DNA from: Peromyscus leucopus
Taxonomy: Eukaryota; Chordata; Mammalia; Rodentia; Cricetidae
Length of the DNA: 64,000 bases
Reading direction: 5' to 3'
Assembly (NCBI RefSeq): GCF_004664715.2
Contig: NC_051069.1
Location: 6,773,501-6,837,500, forward strand
Shown here: piece after piece, positions 26,061 through 38,820 of the stretch
Layout: every line of letters begins with the position of its first letter
Position numbering within the stretch: the first letter of the stretch is position 1
Position numbers and translations under genes: made by a program
The notes under the pieces: model-generated
The model's database searches: none
Told to the model about the DNA's origin: nothing
The model's input: only the letters and a program-made list of their open reading frames with translations

Positions 26061-26434
26061 ATTAACAGCAACAGTAACAAAATTTAATGACAATACAGTT
26101 TGAGACCTGAAACTCTGTCTCAAACGTAACAACAGTGACAATACCGAATTCCACAGATAAACAAACGAACCCACAAAATATCAAAGTATCAAACTTAAAA
26201 TTCCTCTATAGTATATAGTATAAAAAAAAGTATTTATACTTTGTTATAAAGTTTTAAAACATTAGAGCTTTCAGTAATGACTGTTTTAGCTTTGTAGTAC
26301 CCTACAATAGTTGAAAGTCTTGAAGATCTATTACTGTTCCTAACAGTTGAATTATTACTATTTAGAATTAAAATCGTATTTTCATAGAAACGACCCAAGA
26401 GTTCTGTGAAAATTACCCCTATTTAAAAAAAAAA

Positions 26435-26880
26435 AAAAAGTAGTAGCCTGGCAGTGGTAGCTACTACTTGGGAGACAGAGGCAGGCAGATCTTTGAGTTT
26501 GAGGCCTGCCTAGTCTACAGAATAAGTTCCAGGACAGCCATGGCTACAAAACAAACAAACAAACAAAGGGTAGTGAAGTTAACAAAAAAAATGCTTACTA
26601 TGAAAACAGGAGGACTCAAGTTCAAATCCTAAGCACCCACCTAAAAGGAGCCAGGCATGGCTGTGCTTGCCTGCAACCCAGCACTGGGCAGCAGAGAGAG
26701 GTGGATCTTGAGAACTCACTGGTCAGATACCTAGCCCAAAGATCGAGTTTCCAGTTTAGTGAGAGTCTGTCTGAAGGCAGTAAGGTGGATAACAGAGGAA
26801 GATACTTGATGTCTTCCTGTGGTCTCCACATGCATGGGTGCAACCCCCCCCCCACTCACAGTTAGTGCTTTTACATGCAC
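26435..26880 (+). repeat. B1 with head deletion, then B4-like composite
   Basis: B1 26443-26565 lacks the 'cacgcctttaatcccag' segment, so 'gtagctactact' abuts 'tgggag'. A composite SINE follows at 26590-26880. Confidence 0.6.
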
Positions 26881-28062
26881 ATAATAAGAAAAATAAACGT
26901 TACATCAAAAGTAATACTATTGTATCTTTTATACCTCATGACATTACAACTGTTACATTAAATTCAGAATGTTATAAAAAACCATCATGTATATGTTATA
27001 TATGCTATAGTTGTATATGTTATAGTTTTGGAAAAATTAAGTTCCATATGGTACTGTTTCTAGGACTAGCCCTTTATTATTACACGACTAAATTATGTAC
27101 ATGGAACATGTCATTTTTTATTGAGCACACCACAGAATTATCTCAACTAGAAGTGTAAACTATCTTTTGGTCACTCCAGTTAAAATACAATGAAATTCTA
27201 CTTTTATGGCTGGTAATTCTAGGAGAGGGATTTCCTAAAAAATGTAAGGAATGTACTTTGAGTACTGAGGACTAAGTAGAGTTGATGTTTGGCTCTCCTC
27301 AAATAAAAACATATCTGATGAATTAGAATAATTCAGTATACCCTAATATACTTCAGTATGAAAAGAAAAATATTCAAGAAATCTAAAGTTGAATAGAAAA
27401 GAATGTCCCATGAAGAGGAATAGAATGTTGATGAACTAAGGACTAAAAATTCTGAATTCTAAACACAGGTAAGCCCCTGACGCAAGTCAACATTTTTCAA
27501 TCGTAAATTGGTGGGACTATTCAAATGTAAGTTATAAAATGCTTGAAAAACATTTAAGAAGTTGTTTGTTTTAAACTAAAGAGAAAAAATTCATTGTCCT
27601 AACCTGCTCTACACGCAGACAAATACCAATGGCTCTGAACTCAGTACCTGTGGGTGTGGCAACTTTTACTGAAAGTATGCTTAGTAACTGCAAGGCAGTA
27701 TTTCAAGGACTAAGCTCAGTTTAATCACAGCTGAGTGCATAAAGACATTTATGCTGTCAGTGCTGTCCTAACAAGAAGCTAAATTTCAAGCTACAGCCCA
27801 GCCTCGTCTGTGAGAAAGCTAAAATTTCAAGACCAAAGGAAAATTGTTAACTATATAAAATACAGTAAAAAGTAGATATTCTTTATTAAATGCTAGTTAT
27901 ATTTAATGATCTCATATTTCTAAAGTCGATACTCAGCTCCTACGTTAGCCAATAAGGCTAAGAAGAGTTGTTAATGGCCGTGCTAGGCACTATAAAAATT
28001 TCCTAACGCAAAAATAGCCAAACCTAGCACAGTTTCTCTCTGTGTCTGCCTGTCTGTTTCTC
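26880..28062. other. 1.2 kb unique AT-rich intronic sequence
   Basis: No repeat or exon recognised. The 106-codon frame at 26838-27158 has no recognisable domain. Confidence 0.5.
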
Positions 28063-28067
28063 TCTTC

Positions 28068-28591
28068 TGTTGTGGAATATTATTTCTAACTAGGTAAAGA
28101 TGTGTTACATTTGTTTATGCTGCAGAGTACTACTTTAACTATGTGAAGGTGTGTTACATTTGTATATGCTGTATTTGTTTAATGATGTAAAGATGTGTTG
28201 CTGTTTCACCTTGCCTGCCTAAGGCCCTTGATTGGTCTAATAAAAAAGCTGAATGTCACCAGTAGCTAGGCAAGACAGGAATAGGTGGGCCTGGTGGGCA
28301 GAGAGAATAAGCAGGAGGAGAAACCTAGGCTTGAGAGAAGAGGAGAATGAGGGAGAAAGAGAGGGACACCTGGGGCCAGAAGCCAGGCAGCCAACAGCCA
28401 GCTACGGAGACAGCAGGAAAGTAAGATATACAGAAAGAAAGAAAGGTTAAAAAGTCCTGAGGCAAAATGTAGATAAAGAAAAACAGATTAAAATAAGAGC
28501 TCAGATAAGGCCGAGCATTCATAACTAATAATAAGTCTCTATGTCATGACTTGAGAGCTGGTTGGTGGCCCAAAAGAAAAAGTCTGGTATA
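28068..28591 (+). mobile_element. Solo LTR, same broad family as the 34.8-kb copy
   Basis: Starts TGTTGTGGAATAT and carries the shared body 'ttgattggtctaataaaaaagctgaat...ggcaagacaggaataggtggg' and tail 'aataataagtctctatgtcatgac'. An extra internal repeat of 'tgtgttacatttgt' lengthens it to about 520 bp. The right end is approximate. No coding sequence. Confidence 0.7.
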
Positions 28592-28909
28592 CTCTCTCTG
28601 GTGACTTTTCCATTTTTCCTTTTCTGTATTTAAGGAAAAATTTTCAAAACACTAACCATGTACTAAGCTAATGGAATAGATTCAATAGTCACATACAATA
28701 AATGACTTTAAAGTACACTTTGGAAGCACATTCTACAATTATATAATAACTATTAAGGAGAAGGGAGTGTCCAGAAGAGAAATGAGTAGGAAAAATAACT
28801 GCAGAAAAACAATTACAAAAAGAGACAGAAACAAACAAAAAAAGATAAAAAGATAGAAAATAAAAACTAAATAGCAAAAGTCCTCCCTCACAAAATACTT
28901 TAAATACTT

Positions 28910-29200
28910 TATAGTCCACATGGGTGCACACATGGCACAGAACACATGTGGAGGTCAGAGGACAACTTTTAAGAATCAGTTCTCTCGTTTCACCATGTGG
29001 GTCCTAGAGATTGAATTCTGGTTGCTAGGCTTGGGGCACCCACAATTTTTGTTTTGTTTTTGAGACAGGGTTTCTCTGTGTAGCCCTGGCTGTCCCAAAA
29101 CTTGATTTGTAGACCAGGCCGGCCTTGAACTCAGAGATCCATCTGTTTCAGCCTCCCAAGTGCTGGGATTAAAGACATGTGCCGCCGCCACCTGGCTCAC
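28910..29200 (-). repeat. Antisense B3-like and antisense B1
   Basis: 28910-29040 and 29045-29200 respectively. Confidence 0.7.
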
Positions 29201-29269
29201 ATTTTTAAATATGTATGTGCAACGTACCCTTGAGAGATGATAGGCCACAAAGCACAATCTATTTTAAAA

Positions 29270-30515
29270 TATTTTAAGAGACAAACAATACAAAATATCC
29301 TTAATAATCACAAAGGAATGAAATTAAACAACAATTAGCAAACAAAAACCAGAAAATTCATAAATATATAAAAGCTAAAAGATATATATTCATGACCAAC
29401 AATCCTAAGAAGAAATCACAAGGAGGAAATGAGACAATTAGAACTCAAGAGGCTAAGGTAAGGTGGTGTCACACGCCTTTAATCCCAGCACTCCGGAGGC
29501 AGAGACAGGTGGATCTCCATGAGTTCAAGGGGGAAAAAAGGACACAATGCACTTCTTAGGACTTACACATTTTAACCACCTTGACCCAAGCTTACCAGCC
29601 CCATCAATAGGACAATTATCCAAGACCTACAGACTCTCAGGGGTCATTTAACCCAGTTTACAAAACCAGAGGGAAGTAAAGAATTCCAGGTACACAGTAG
29701 TAAATGTCATTTCAACTACTTAACCATTTAAGACATGCATCCAAATGTTACACAGCAAGTCTCATTGATGTAAAATCAACCAAATCATGAATCCACACAG
29801 ATACAGAATCAAGTTTATTTTGCTGACTCTGTGTCCTGATCCCCATGTCTTCTAACATGTCAATGACTAAGAGGTTAATAAGTCTGTGTTAACAATTCTT
29901 TTAGCCCAGTGGTGGTGGTGCACACTTTTCATCCCAGCATTTGGGAGGAAGAGGCAGGTGGGTCTCTGAGTTTGAGGCCAGCCTGGTCTCAGAGCTAGTT
30001 CCAGGACGTGCAAGGCTGGCTACACAGAGAAATCACTACTCAAAACAACCAAAAAAAAATTTGTATTTATAATAAATTTCCAGCTGATGCTGATGCTGCC
30101 AAGTAAGAAATGATACCTACAGAAGATGGTGTCAAACACCTTTAAGCCCCAGCAATTGGGAGATAAAGACAGGGGTCGCTTGTGAGTAAGAGGCCAGCTT
30201 GGTCTGCACAGCAAGTTCCAGGCCAGCCAGGGCTACACTGAAAGACTCAGTCTCAAACAAAACAAAACAAAACAAAAATCAAACAAATAAGTTCAGCTGC
30301 ACTCAGTGGTACAGTGTTTGTCTATTATGCCAAGGTTTTGGGCTCAATACATTTTAAGAGACAGATATATCCTTTACAATTACAATGGGATGAAATTAGA
30401 CAATCAGCAAACAAACAAACAAAAAAGGCAAATACATAAAAAGCCTATAATTCCAAGAATAAATCACAGGGCAGAAATTAGATAATTATCATTCAGGAGG
30501 TTGAGGTAAGAGAAA
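29270..30515 (+). repeat. Diverged 170-190-bp direct duplicates about 1.08 kb apart
   Basis: 29270-29462 and 30349-30515 share, in order, 'ttttaagagaca', 'atgaaatta.acaa', 'agcaaacaaa', 'aagaa.aaatcaca.gg..gaaat.aga.aatta' and 'caggaggttgaggtaag/caagaggctaaggtaag'. B1s lie between them (29460-29535, 29900-30055, 30120-30270). The repeated text is not a SINE I know. Confidence 0.65.
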
Positions 30516-30544
30516 AAGTTCAAGGCCACTAGCACCACTTAAAG

Positions 30545-31470
30545 AAACAAAAACAAAAATGCAGACCATAGCCTTTACTCCTAGCACCCTGGAGGAAGGG
30601 CAGGCAGATCTCCATAAGTTTGAGCCCAGCCTGGTCTACAGAGTTCCAGAATAGCCAGGGCTACAAAGACAGACCCCCATCTAGAACCACCTCCACCATC
30701 CCTACACCCTCAAAAAACCAAAACCAAAAAACAAACCCATTCTGCCATCTACATTTACTTCTCCTTATATTATAAATAGTATTTGTTTGTTGTTGTTGTT
30801 GTTTTGGGTTTTACCAAATGTATCTTGGGATGTGCCCTATTAACCCTCCTTTTCTTCAGTTACTCTAATCCATTTTCTTACCAAATCAAATCATAGTCAT
30901 CCTCTAAGTCTATGGTTCTCAATATTGCCTGTCCACTGCAAACACCTGAAAAAACTTGGTTTTCAAACATTTGGTTTATTGGGGTATATGTGTGTGTGTC
31001 TGTCTGTCTGTTAAGTACCTGTGTGTGTACTCATGCCTCAGCGCACACGTGGAAGTCAGAGGACAACTTTGTGGAGCTGGGTCTCTCCTTCCATCCTACA
31101 CAGGTCTGTGGCCAGATAGAACTCAGCAAGCACTGTACCCTCAAGCCTTCTCACCAGGTCCTGAATAGGCTTTTAACATCTGTAGATAAAGCCCAGCCTA
31201 GTGGTACACACCCATAATCCCTACACTCAGGAGACTGGAGCAGAAAAAAATGGAGTTTGAGGTCAACGTGAGCCACACCAAAACATGAAGAAATACAAAA
31301 ATTCTGTCTCCAGAATGAATGAATGAATGTATTTTCCCCTGGATGAATAAGTTTCCCTGAGTGAATTTCTGGGGGGTCCCTACCCCACCTCAAGACAGGG
31401 TTTCGCTGTCAAATAGTCCTAGCTGTCCTAGAACTCACTCTGTATACCAGGCTGGCCTTGAACTCCCTGG
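30545..31470. repeat. B1 (+), B3-like (-), B1 relic (+), B1 half (-)
   Basis: 30545-30680, 30960-31170, 31195-31320 and 31385-31470. Confidence 0.65.
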
Positions 31471-31751
31471 GTGAATTTAATGAACAACCAGAGTTGAAAT
31501 TCTCTAGCCTGGCTCTCCTTCCATAAGAATTATCTCCCCTTTATATTCCTGCAGTACTCAGAGATTATATGAAGTTTGTACTTAATTGTTACTCTACCTT
31601 TGAAGTCTTGTTTCTCCAACTTGATCAATAAAAAACATACCACATCTTCATTTTTTTTTATCACTATAGTACAAGGATAGTGATGGATATGTGGTAGCAA
31701 CTCCAGCACTAGTTCTTCATTGAGTACTGATTCAATTTAGAATTCAGGGCC

Positions 31752-32160
31752 TGGGACTGGAGAGATGACTCAGAGGTTAAGAGCACTGGCTGCTCTTCCA
31801 AAGGTCCTGAATTTAAGTCCCAGCACCCACATGGTGGCTCACAACTATCTGTAATGAGATCTGGTGCCCTCTTCTGGCCTGCAGCATACATACACTGTAT
31901 ACATAATGAATAAATCTTAAAAAAAAAAAAAAGAATTCAGAGCCTGAAAATATTTCTAGTATATTCAATTATTCAATTCAGGAAACTACGTTCTCTCCTT
32001 TTTTTTTTTTTCCGAGACAGGGTTTCTCTGTGTAGCTTTGCGCCTTTCCTGGAGCTCACTTGGTAGCCCAGGTTGGCCTCGAACTCACAGAGATCCGCCT
32101 GGCTCTGCCTCCCGAGTGCTGGGATTAAAGGCGTGCGCCAACACCGCCGCCGCCCGGCTC
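31752..32160. repeat. B2 (+) and young antisense B1
   Basis: B2 31752-31925. The B1 with poly(T) spans about 32000-32158 and is flanked by cgttctctcctttt on both sides, so it is a recent insertion. Confidence 0.85.
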
Positions 32161-32734
32161 CGTTCTCTCCTTTTTAAATATAGTTATGCAACAAACTCAT
32201 TTTGAGGCCATTAACTCCTTCGTTCCCTAATAGATAAACTGGAGAGAAAAATATTAATATACCAAAATGATATGAATAATAAAATAATTAATAGTTTCCA
32301 AATGGCTTCATAAGCTACTTCCTTAGAGCAAATGGCTTTTCTAAATCCATTAAAGAATGTTTCAAAACAATTAAAGAATCAAAGCACACACATTTAAAGA
32401 CGCTAAAGCTCTGAATAGTTGTATGATGATTTGTTTTCTCAACAGATGTGCATCCTTCAAGCCCTGAATTCACCAGATGCATACTAATCTCTACTTTCAG
32501 TTTTTACATAACACCCATTCTAGTTTTATAAATACACTATTACATGAAAGCAAAATTCGGATGTTGCTTTATGGCATTAAGTATTAACAGGTTATTCCCG
32601 CTATACCAAAAAAAATACATTAAGATTCATTTTAATACAGCCAAATGTTTGTTCACTAAGTACAGGCTATGATAATCTCACCATTATTCTTGCACTTGCT
32701 GATTTCTAGCTAGAATATGAAACTTAATTTGCTA
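32161..32734. other. Unique AT-rich intronic sequence
   Basis: No repeat or exon recognised. Confidence 0.5.
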
Positions 32735-33920
32735 GAAACAAAAGCTGATGCCACAGGCCTGTAATTCCAGTACTGGGGAGGCAGAGGCAGGTAGATCTTT
32801 GTGAACTCAAGGCCAGCCTGGACTACATGAGACCCTGTCTCATAAAAGAAAAGAAAGAAAAATACTACAATAGTTTATAAAGATATTTTTTAAAAATATA
32901 TGTGAGTATATGAACCATGTGCAATCCTGGTGCCCTCCGAGGTCAGGAGATAGTATCAGATCCCTTGTAACTGTAGTTACAGAATGTTATGAGCTGCCAT
33001 GTGGGTAGGGGAACTGAACCTGGGTCCTCTACAAGAGTTGGGAGTGGTCTGAACTGATGAACAATCTCTCTCGCCTCAATAGTTTAAAATGGCCTACTTA
33101 AATTTCTGAGGAAATGTATGTCTTATAAAAAAATGATACCTTTACTAATTTTTTTCAAAATTTAGTTGTATCACAAACAGCACTACAGTGGAAGTTAGGA
33201 GGCCTGAAATTCAGTCCCATTCATTAACGAGCTACACAACTCTAAGCAAATCACTTAGCTTTCCTGCACTTAAGTGTCACAGCTGGAAAATGAATGTGTC
33301 TAACTTAACCTTCTCCATGCTTCCTTTTAGCCTTATGATTTCAAAATATTTTTTGTTTCTAAGTTTTATTTACTATGTCGATGTATGGTAAGTATGTAGC
33401 TGAGCATGTTTCATGGCATGTGTGTAGAGGTAAGAGAACAACTTCATGGAGTTCTCTCCTTCTATCTTTACATGGGATCACAGAATCAAACTCAGGTCAC
33501 CAAGCTTGGGTCTTTAGGCCTGTGCAGCAACACCTTTCTGGCCCAACTTCATAATGTTTGAAACTGAAGAAACAGAAGCATTAACCAGATGGATTCCATT
33601 AAACCCAGTGTGAGCTTACATACTGATTGATTTGGAGAGCTTCTATCTCTGAAGAACCTAGGGGCTAACACACAGATAGTTCCTTTAGTCCATTATTAAC
33701 TATTACTTAGTTTTTACTAAACAAAGGGATGGTGACATGGTTGAATTGGTAGAATATGTGCCTAGAAACACAGCCCTGGTTCCATCTGCAGATTGACATA
33801 AAACTGGTCATGGTGGAAAATACCTGTAGGTCCAGCACTTGGGAGGTACAGGCAGGAAGATCACAATGTCTTCTTCCTCTAGCAATTTAGAGGCCAGCAT
33901 AAAACTGTCTCAAAAATGGA
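32735..33920. repeat. B1 (+), B2 (-), B3-like (-), ID-B1 (+)
   Basis: 32735-32860, 32885-33085, 33355-33545 and 33725-33920. Confidence 0.65.
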
Positions 33921-34689
33921 CCAAAAACCCATGAAATACAGTGCTAATAAACTATTCTTGCACTGTATCCTAAATGAACAAAATATTTAGATGTTATGAT
34001 ACCAACTAAGGTTAAGATGTTTTTGGAAAACAAGGTGTAAGAGGACAGGACAGTTATAAAGCCAACTACAAGAAGATCTGGCTGGTTAAGTGAAGACTTA
34101 GGCTATGTGAGAACGGTCTTAGAAAATCATTCTATTGCTTTTAGAATCAAGATTTCCAACCTTAGTGATTTGGCTCAGGGCAAGAATACGTGTGATCTAT
34201 CAGATCCAAGGCCCAGGGTTCAATGTCTAACACTAACAACAAACAAAAGACCAGGAGAAAAGATGGAGTATCCACAGGCAAAAATAATAAAGCAGAATTC
34301 TTATACCTCTTACAAAAGTTAACTCAAAATTGATCACCGACCTAAATATAAACAGCAAAATGATAATATGTAAAGAGAGTACAGGAGAAAATCTTGTGCT
34401 CAGCAGTAACTTTATAGATTCAACACCACCAGTACTATCCATAGAGGGAAATTTACTTAGACTTCATAAACATTAAAAATGGGAGGAGCATCCCAGCACT
34501 CAGGAGGCTATCCCAGCACAGCAGAGCCAGGCGGATCTCTGTGAGTTCGAGGCCAGCCTGGTCTACAGAGCGAGATCCAGGACAAGCACCAAAACTACAT
34601 AGAGAAACTCTGTCTCGAAAAACAAAAACAAAAACAAAAACAAAAACAAAAACAAAAAAAAAAAAAAGGAAGGAGGGAGGAGGGTGAAG

Positions 34690-35285
34690 AGAAGGGTCCC
34701 TGATTATGAGCACTGGCTCCTCTTCCAAAGTATCTAGGTTCAGTTTCCAGCACCACACAGTAGCTCACAATCATCTAAAACTCCAGTTCCAGAGGATGCT
34801 GTGGGATGTTCTGTATGTCAAATTGCTCTGATTGGTCAATAAATAAAACACTGATTGGCCAGTGGCCAGGCAGGAAGTAGGTGGGACAAGGAGAGGAGAA
34901 TTCTGGGAAGCGGAAGGCTGAGGCAGAAAGACACTGCCAGCGGCCACCATGACTAGCAGCATGTGAAGACGCCGGTAAACCACCAGCCACGTGGCAAGGT
35001 ATAGATTTATGGAAGTGGATTAATTTAAGCTATAAGAACAGTTAGCAAGAAGCCTGCCACGGCCATACAGTTTGTAAGCAATATAAGTCTCTGTGTTTAC
35101 TTGGTTGGGTCTGAGCGGCGGTGGGACTGGCGGGTGACAGAGATTTGTCCTGATTGTGGGCAAGGCAAGAAAACTCTAGCTACAAGAGGATACTTTCTTC
35201 TAGACCCAACAGACACTGCAGAAAGGAACATGGTGTACACATGATACATTCAGGCAAAACTTACACAAAAATAAATAAGATCTTT
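34690..35285 (+). repeat. B2 SINE split by the solo LTR
   Basis: The left part runs gagcactggctcctcttccaa... to agagga; the right part resumes at agaggatac... and ends in aaataaataagatc. Together they make one ordinary B2, which dates the LTR as younger than this B2. A rearranged B1 (34485-34665) with duplicated 'tcccagca' lies just upstream. Confidence 0.75.
34797..35184 (+). mobile_element. Solo LTR of a rodent endogenous retrovirus, 388 bp
   Basis: Begins TGCTGTGGGATG, ends GCTACA, and is flanked by perfect 6-bp duplications AGAGGA (34791-34796 and 35185-35190), as expected for class II (ERVK-like) integration. It contains a polyadenylation-type AATAAA (ataaataaaac). No internal retroviral coding sequence remains. 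It is inserted inside a B2 SINE. Confidence 0.8.
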
Positions 35286-35299
35286 TTAAAGATTAAAAA

Positions 35300-36735
35300 T
35301 AGGCCAGCAAGATGGCTCACTGGGTAAAGACACTTACCACTCAAGTCAGATAACATCAGTTCTATTTTGGGGACACAAGCAGAGGTGGGATAAGAGAACC
35401 AATTACACACAGGTGCACTCTTGCACATGTCCACACATCATACACACACATACATACAAAGTTTTCTTTTTTATGTGCACACCTGTTTGTATGTGCACTA
35501 TGTACAGTGTCCCCAGAGGTCAGTAGAGAGTATTAGATCCTGTGGAACTGGAGTTATAGGCAGTAGTGAGCTACCATGTAGGTGCTAAAAACCAAACTCA
35601 GGTCTTCTGTAAGAATAGCAAGTGCTCTTAACCACTAAGCCATTTCTCCAGCCCTAAATAAAATACTGTAAAATTAAAAAAACAGGCCAGTTAGATGGCT
35701 CGATGGGTTGCTGGCAACCTGATGATCTAAGTTCCATCCCCAGAATGAACATGGTGGAAGTAAAGAACCCACTCCTAAAAGATGTCCTCTGACCTCCACA
35801 TGAGCACTATAGTATGGGCGCCCAAGCACACACTCTAGTATTTTCTTGTTTTGAGACAGTCTCCCTGTTTAGCCCTGGCTGGCCTGGAACTTGCTATGTA
35901 GGCCAGGCTGGCCTTAAATCTGAGCATTCATTTTTATTTGCTTTTAAACCAATCAAGCTCTGGTGATGTATGCATTTAATCCCAGCACTAGGGAAGCAGA
36001 GGAAGGTGGACCTCTGTGAGTTCCAGGCAGCTGGGGCTACAAAATAAGACCCTGTTTCAAACAAACAAAACAAAATATCCAGGAACAGCAACTCACATCT
36101 GTAATTCTAGCACAAAGGAATGGAAAAGCAAGAAGATCCCTGGAGCTCTTTGGGCAGGCAGCCTAACCCAATAGGTGAGCCCTTGAATCAGTGAAAAGAC
36201 CCTGTCTCAAAAAATAAAGTGGAAAGGTTGGAGAGATGGCTCAGCAGTTAAAAGCACTGGCTGACCTCTTCCAGAGGACCTGGTTTGATTCCTACCACCC
36301 ATACAGCAGTTCACAACCGGCTATAACTCTAAGGGGTCTGACAGCCTCCTCTGGCCTCCAAGGGCCAGCATACACTTGATGCACAGACATACATGAAGGC
36401 AAAACACCCATACACATAAAACTAATTAAGTAATTAAAATAAAAAGAGAATAACTGAAGACAGTCAGCACTGACCTCTGGCCTCCATATATACATACATA
36501 TGTGAGTATACATCTATATCCCAGAACTTGAGAGATGGAGGCAGGAAGATGAGTTCAAGGCCAACCTATTAGTACATTAGAGTCTTTCTCAAAAAACAAA
36601 TAGTATGGTATGGCCCATCAGTCCCAGCACTCAGGAGGCAGAGGCAGGCAAATCTGTGAGTTCAAGGTCAGGCTGAGCTATACAGTGAATTCCAGGCCAG
36701 CCAGGGCTACAAAATGAGACCTTGTCTCACAAGGG
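35300..36735. repeat. SINE cluster: B3, B2 (-), B3, B1 (-), B1s (+), B2 (+), B1 (+)
   Basis: 35300-35460, 35470-35660 (antisense), 35680-35840, 35845-35920 (antisense half B1), 35950-36070, 36080-36215, 36225-36430 and 36600-36735. Confidence 0.65.
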
Positions 36736-36739
36736 GCGT

Positions 36740-37345
36740 GGGGGAAAGAAACTGTAATGGTAGGTATTTCTACAAGCCATCAAAACCAAAACCTTCAAAG
36801 GTAAAAACATATCCTAAAGGAAATTATGGACTGTAGTTAACAACACATCCACATATTAACTAGCTTTAACAAATGTACAGTACTAATGTAAAATATGAGG
36901 TAAAATAAGAGGTGAAACCATTAAAAAAGGAGACATATATAAACTCTGTACTTCCTGCTCAATTATTCTGTAAGTCTAAACTATTAAAAAATATTAATAA
37001 AAAAGGGAACTGGGAACACACACAAGAAAAACACAGTGAGGCATACACAGCTATACAGGGAAGAAGGTACCACTGTAAACTACAGAAATTCTAGAAAAGT
37101 AAAAACAAAAAAAGTCAATACTCCCTCCATTCCCCTGGCATTGACCATGCCTCTGTTTACTGGCATCTACATCAGAATGACCACTGGGAAATGGACAAAA
37201 ATTCAACTGGGAAGCTAGAAGAAACTGTAATGGTTAGTGATTTAGGAATCTGAAACGTAATCTGATTATCACAGACACACTGAGTGCATGTACACACTCC
37301 TTTCCTCATTGCCAATCAGAAGTATTTCATAATTTATTAAGAGGA
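36740..37345. other. Unique intronic sequence
   Basis: No repeat or exon recognised. Confidence 0.45.
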
Positions 37346-37349
37346 TGTA

Positions 37350-37510
37350 AATCAGCTTGGCGGGGGTGGTGGGCCTTTGTCCCAGCATTTAGGAAGCTGG
37401 AGCAGGCGGACCTCTGTGAGTTTGAGGCCAGCCTGGTCTACAAAGTGAGTTCCAGGACAGCCAGAGCAGTTAAACAGAGAAACCTTTTCTTGAAAAACAG
37501 AAAAACAAAA
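37350..37510 (+). repeat. Sense B1
   Basis: Diverged B1 with an (AAC)n tail. Confidence 0.8.
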
Positions 37511-37679
37511 CAACAACAACAACAAAGAGAATGTAAATATACGATACTTTTATTGAGAAGCCCAGAAATCCTTTTACTGAATAAGGAGTTAGTGTGTGTG
37601 GTAGAAATGAACATAGATCCAATGCTACATCTCCTAGAATTTATGCAGCATTTTGATGTAGGCAAACTGTAGCATTCTG

Positions 37680-38220
37680 ATTTGTCCAAGCACTAAGAGA
37701 GGTGCTGTACCAAATCCTCTTTGGTGAAAAAGGCAACAGCTATTTTGTCCACCCACCTTCTCTGGCCACGCTGTAAAAGCCAAAAGAAAATCCTTTCCCA
37801 GAATGTCTACACCTCCATTGTGACAGGCAACTAAAGAACAATTCCTATCCCTGGCATCCCAGCCCCCACATAACTACACTGCCCACTTGAAGCTTCTGAG
37901 TGAAGGACAGACTACAGTGGTGTAGGGGTAGTCCATCTGTCTTCCTACCTCACCAGAACATTCCTGCTGGAGACAAAGCATGACTCTCTTCTGTCCAGAT
38001 GGCTCTCTCTTCAGGCCATTTCTGGGATACCACATTAGTTCTCCTTTACAGCCTATCCAAGATGCCTGGGTCTCTCAGGCCATAATAAGTACCAACTACT
38101 ATAACCTCAGCAAGGTATGCTTTTTCTCAGTTCTGGAAATCCAACAGCCCTTCCCTGTGATTTATTTAGATTCAAATGTGACTAGCACCTGCCTGCCAAA
38201 ATAATCCAAATTGAATTGGG
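37680..38220. other. Unassigned 540-bp block of higher GC
   Basis: Not a SINE and less AT-rich than its surroundings. No good splice-bounded frame was found. It may be an old LTR or DNA transposon, or a conserved noncoding element. Confidence 0.35.
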
Positions 38221-38399
38221 CATAAGTTTTGGATGAAAACTAAGCCATAGTATATAGGTAAGGAAAAACTATTACTACAAGAAAAATTAAAGAGGGTTTT
38301 TCACTAAGTAAAAATTCTCAGCAGACTTCTTTTTTCTGGTTGTGATCAAGTGAATAAAGATTTATTCTAACACCATTATTTATTCTAATACTCTCCTTT

Positions 38400-38820
38400 T
38401 TTATATTTTATTTTATTGTTATGTGCATTTGTGTTTTTGCCATGGGTGTCAGGGTCCCCTGAAACTGGAGCTACAGACAGGTGCGAGCTGCCATGTGGGT
38501 GCTGGGAATTGAACTCAGGTCCTCTGGAAGAAGAGTCAGTGCTCTTAACCTCTGAGCCATCTCTCCAGCCCTCTCCTTTAAAACAACAACAACAACAACA
38601 AAAAAAAAAACCCACAGCTTTCACCAAATTTATAGACTATAGTAAGCAGGAATAACAAAAATGGTTTATTAATACTGGGTCTGATGGCATAGGCCTGTAA
38701 TCTTAGCACTTGTGAGATATCAGCAGGAGGATCAAAAACTTAGGGCCAGCATTGGCTAAATGGCAAGTTTGAAGCCAGCTTGGGCTACATGAGGCCCTGT
38801 CTCAAAATACCAAAACCAAA
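38400..38820. repeat. Antisense B2 and sense B1 relic
   Basis: B2 38400-38576, immediately followed by (AAC)n; B1 relic 38665-38820. Confidence 0.75.

Noticed and set aside
26838..27158. 106-codon plus-strand frame
   Set aside because: AT-rich unique DNA, no domain, no splice or promoter context.
34797..35184. Coding endogenous retrovirus
   Set aside because: Only LTR sequence is present; no internal gag, pol or env-like frame is found here or at the other two LTRs.
37980..38204. 74-codon plus-strand frame as a coding exon
   Set aside because: No similarity recognised, and no splice pair giving a plausible exon on the expected minus strand.
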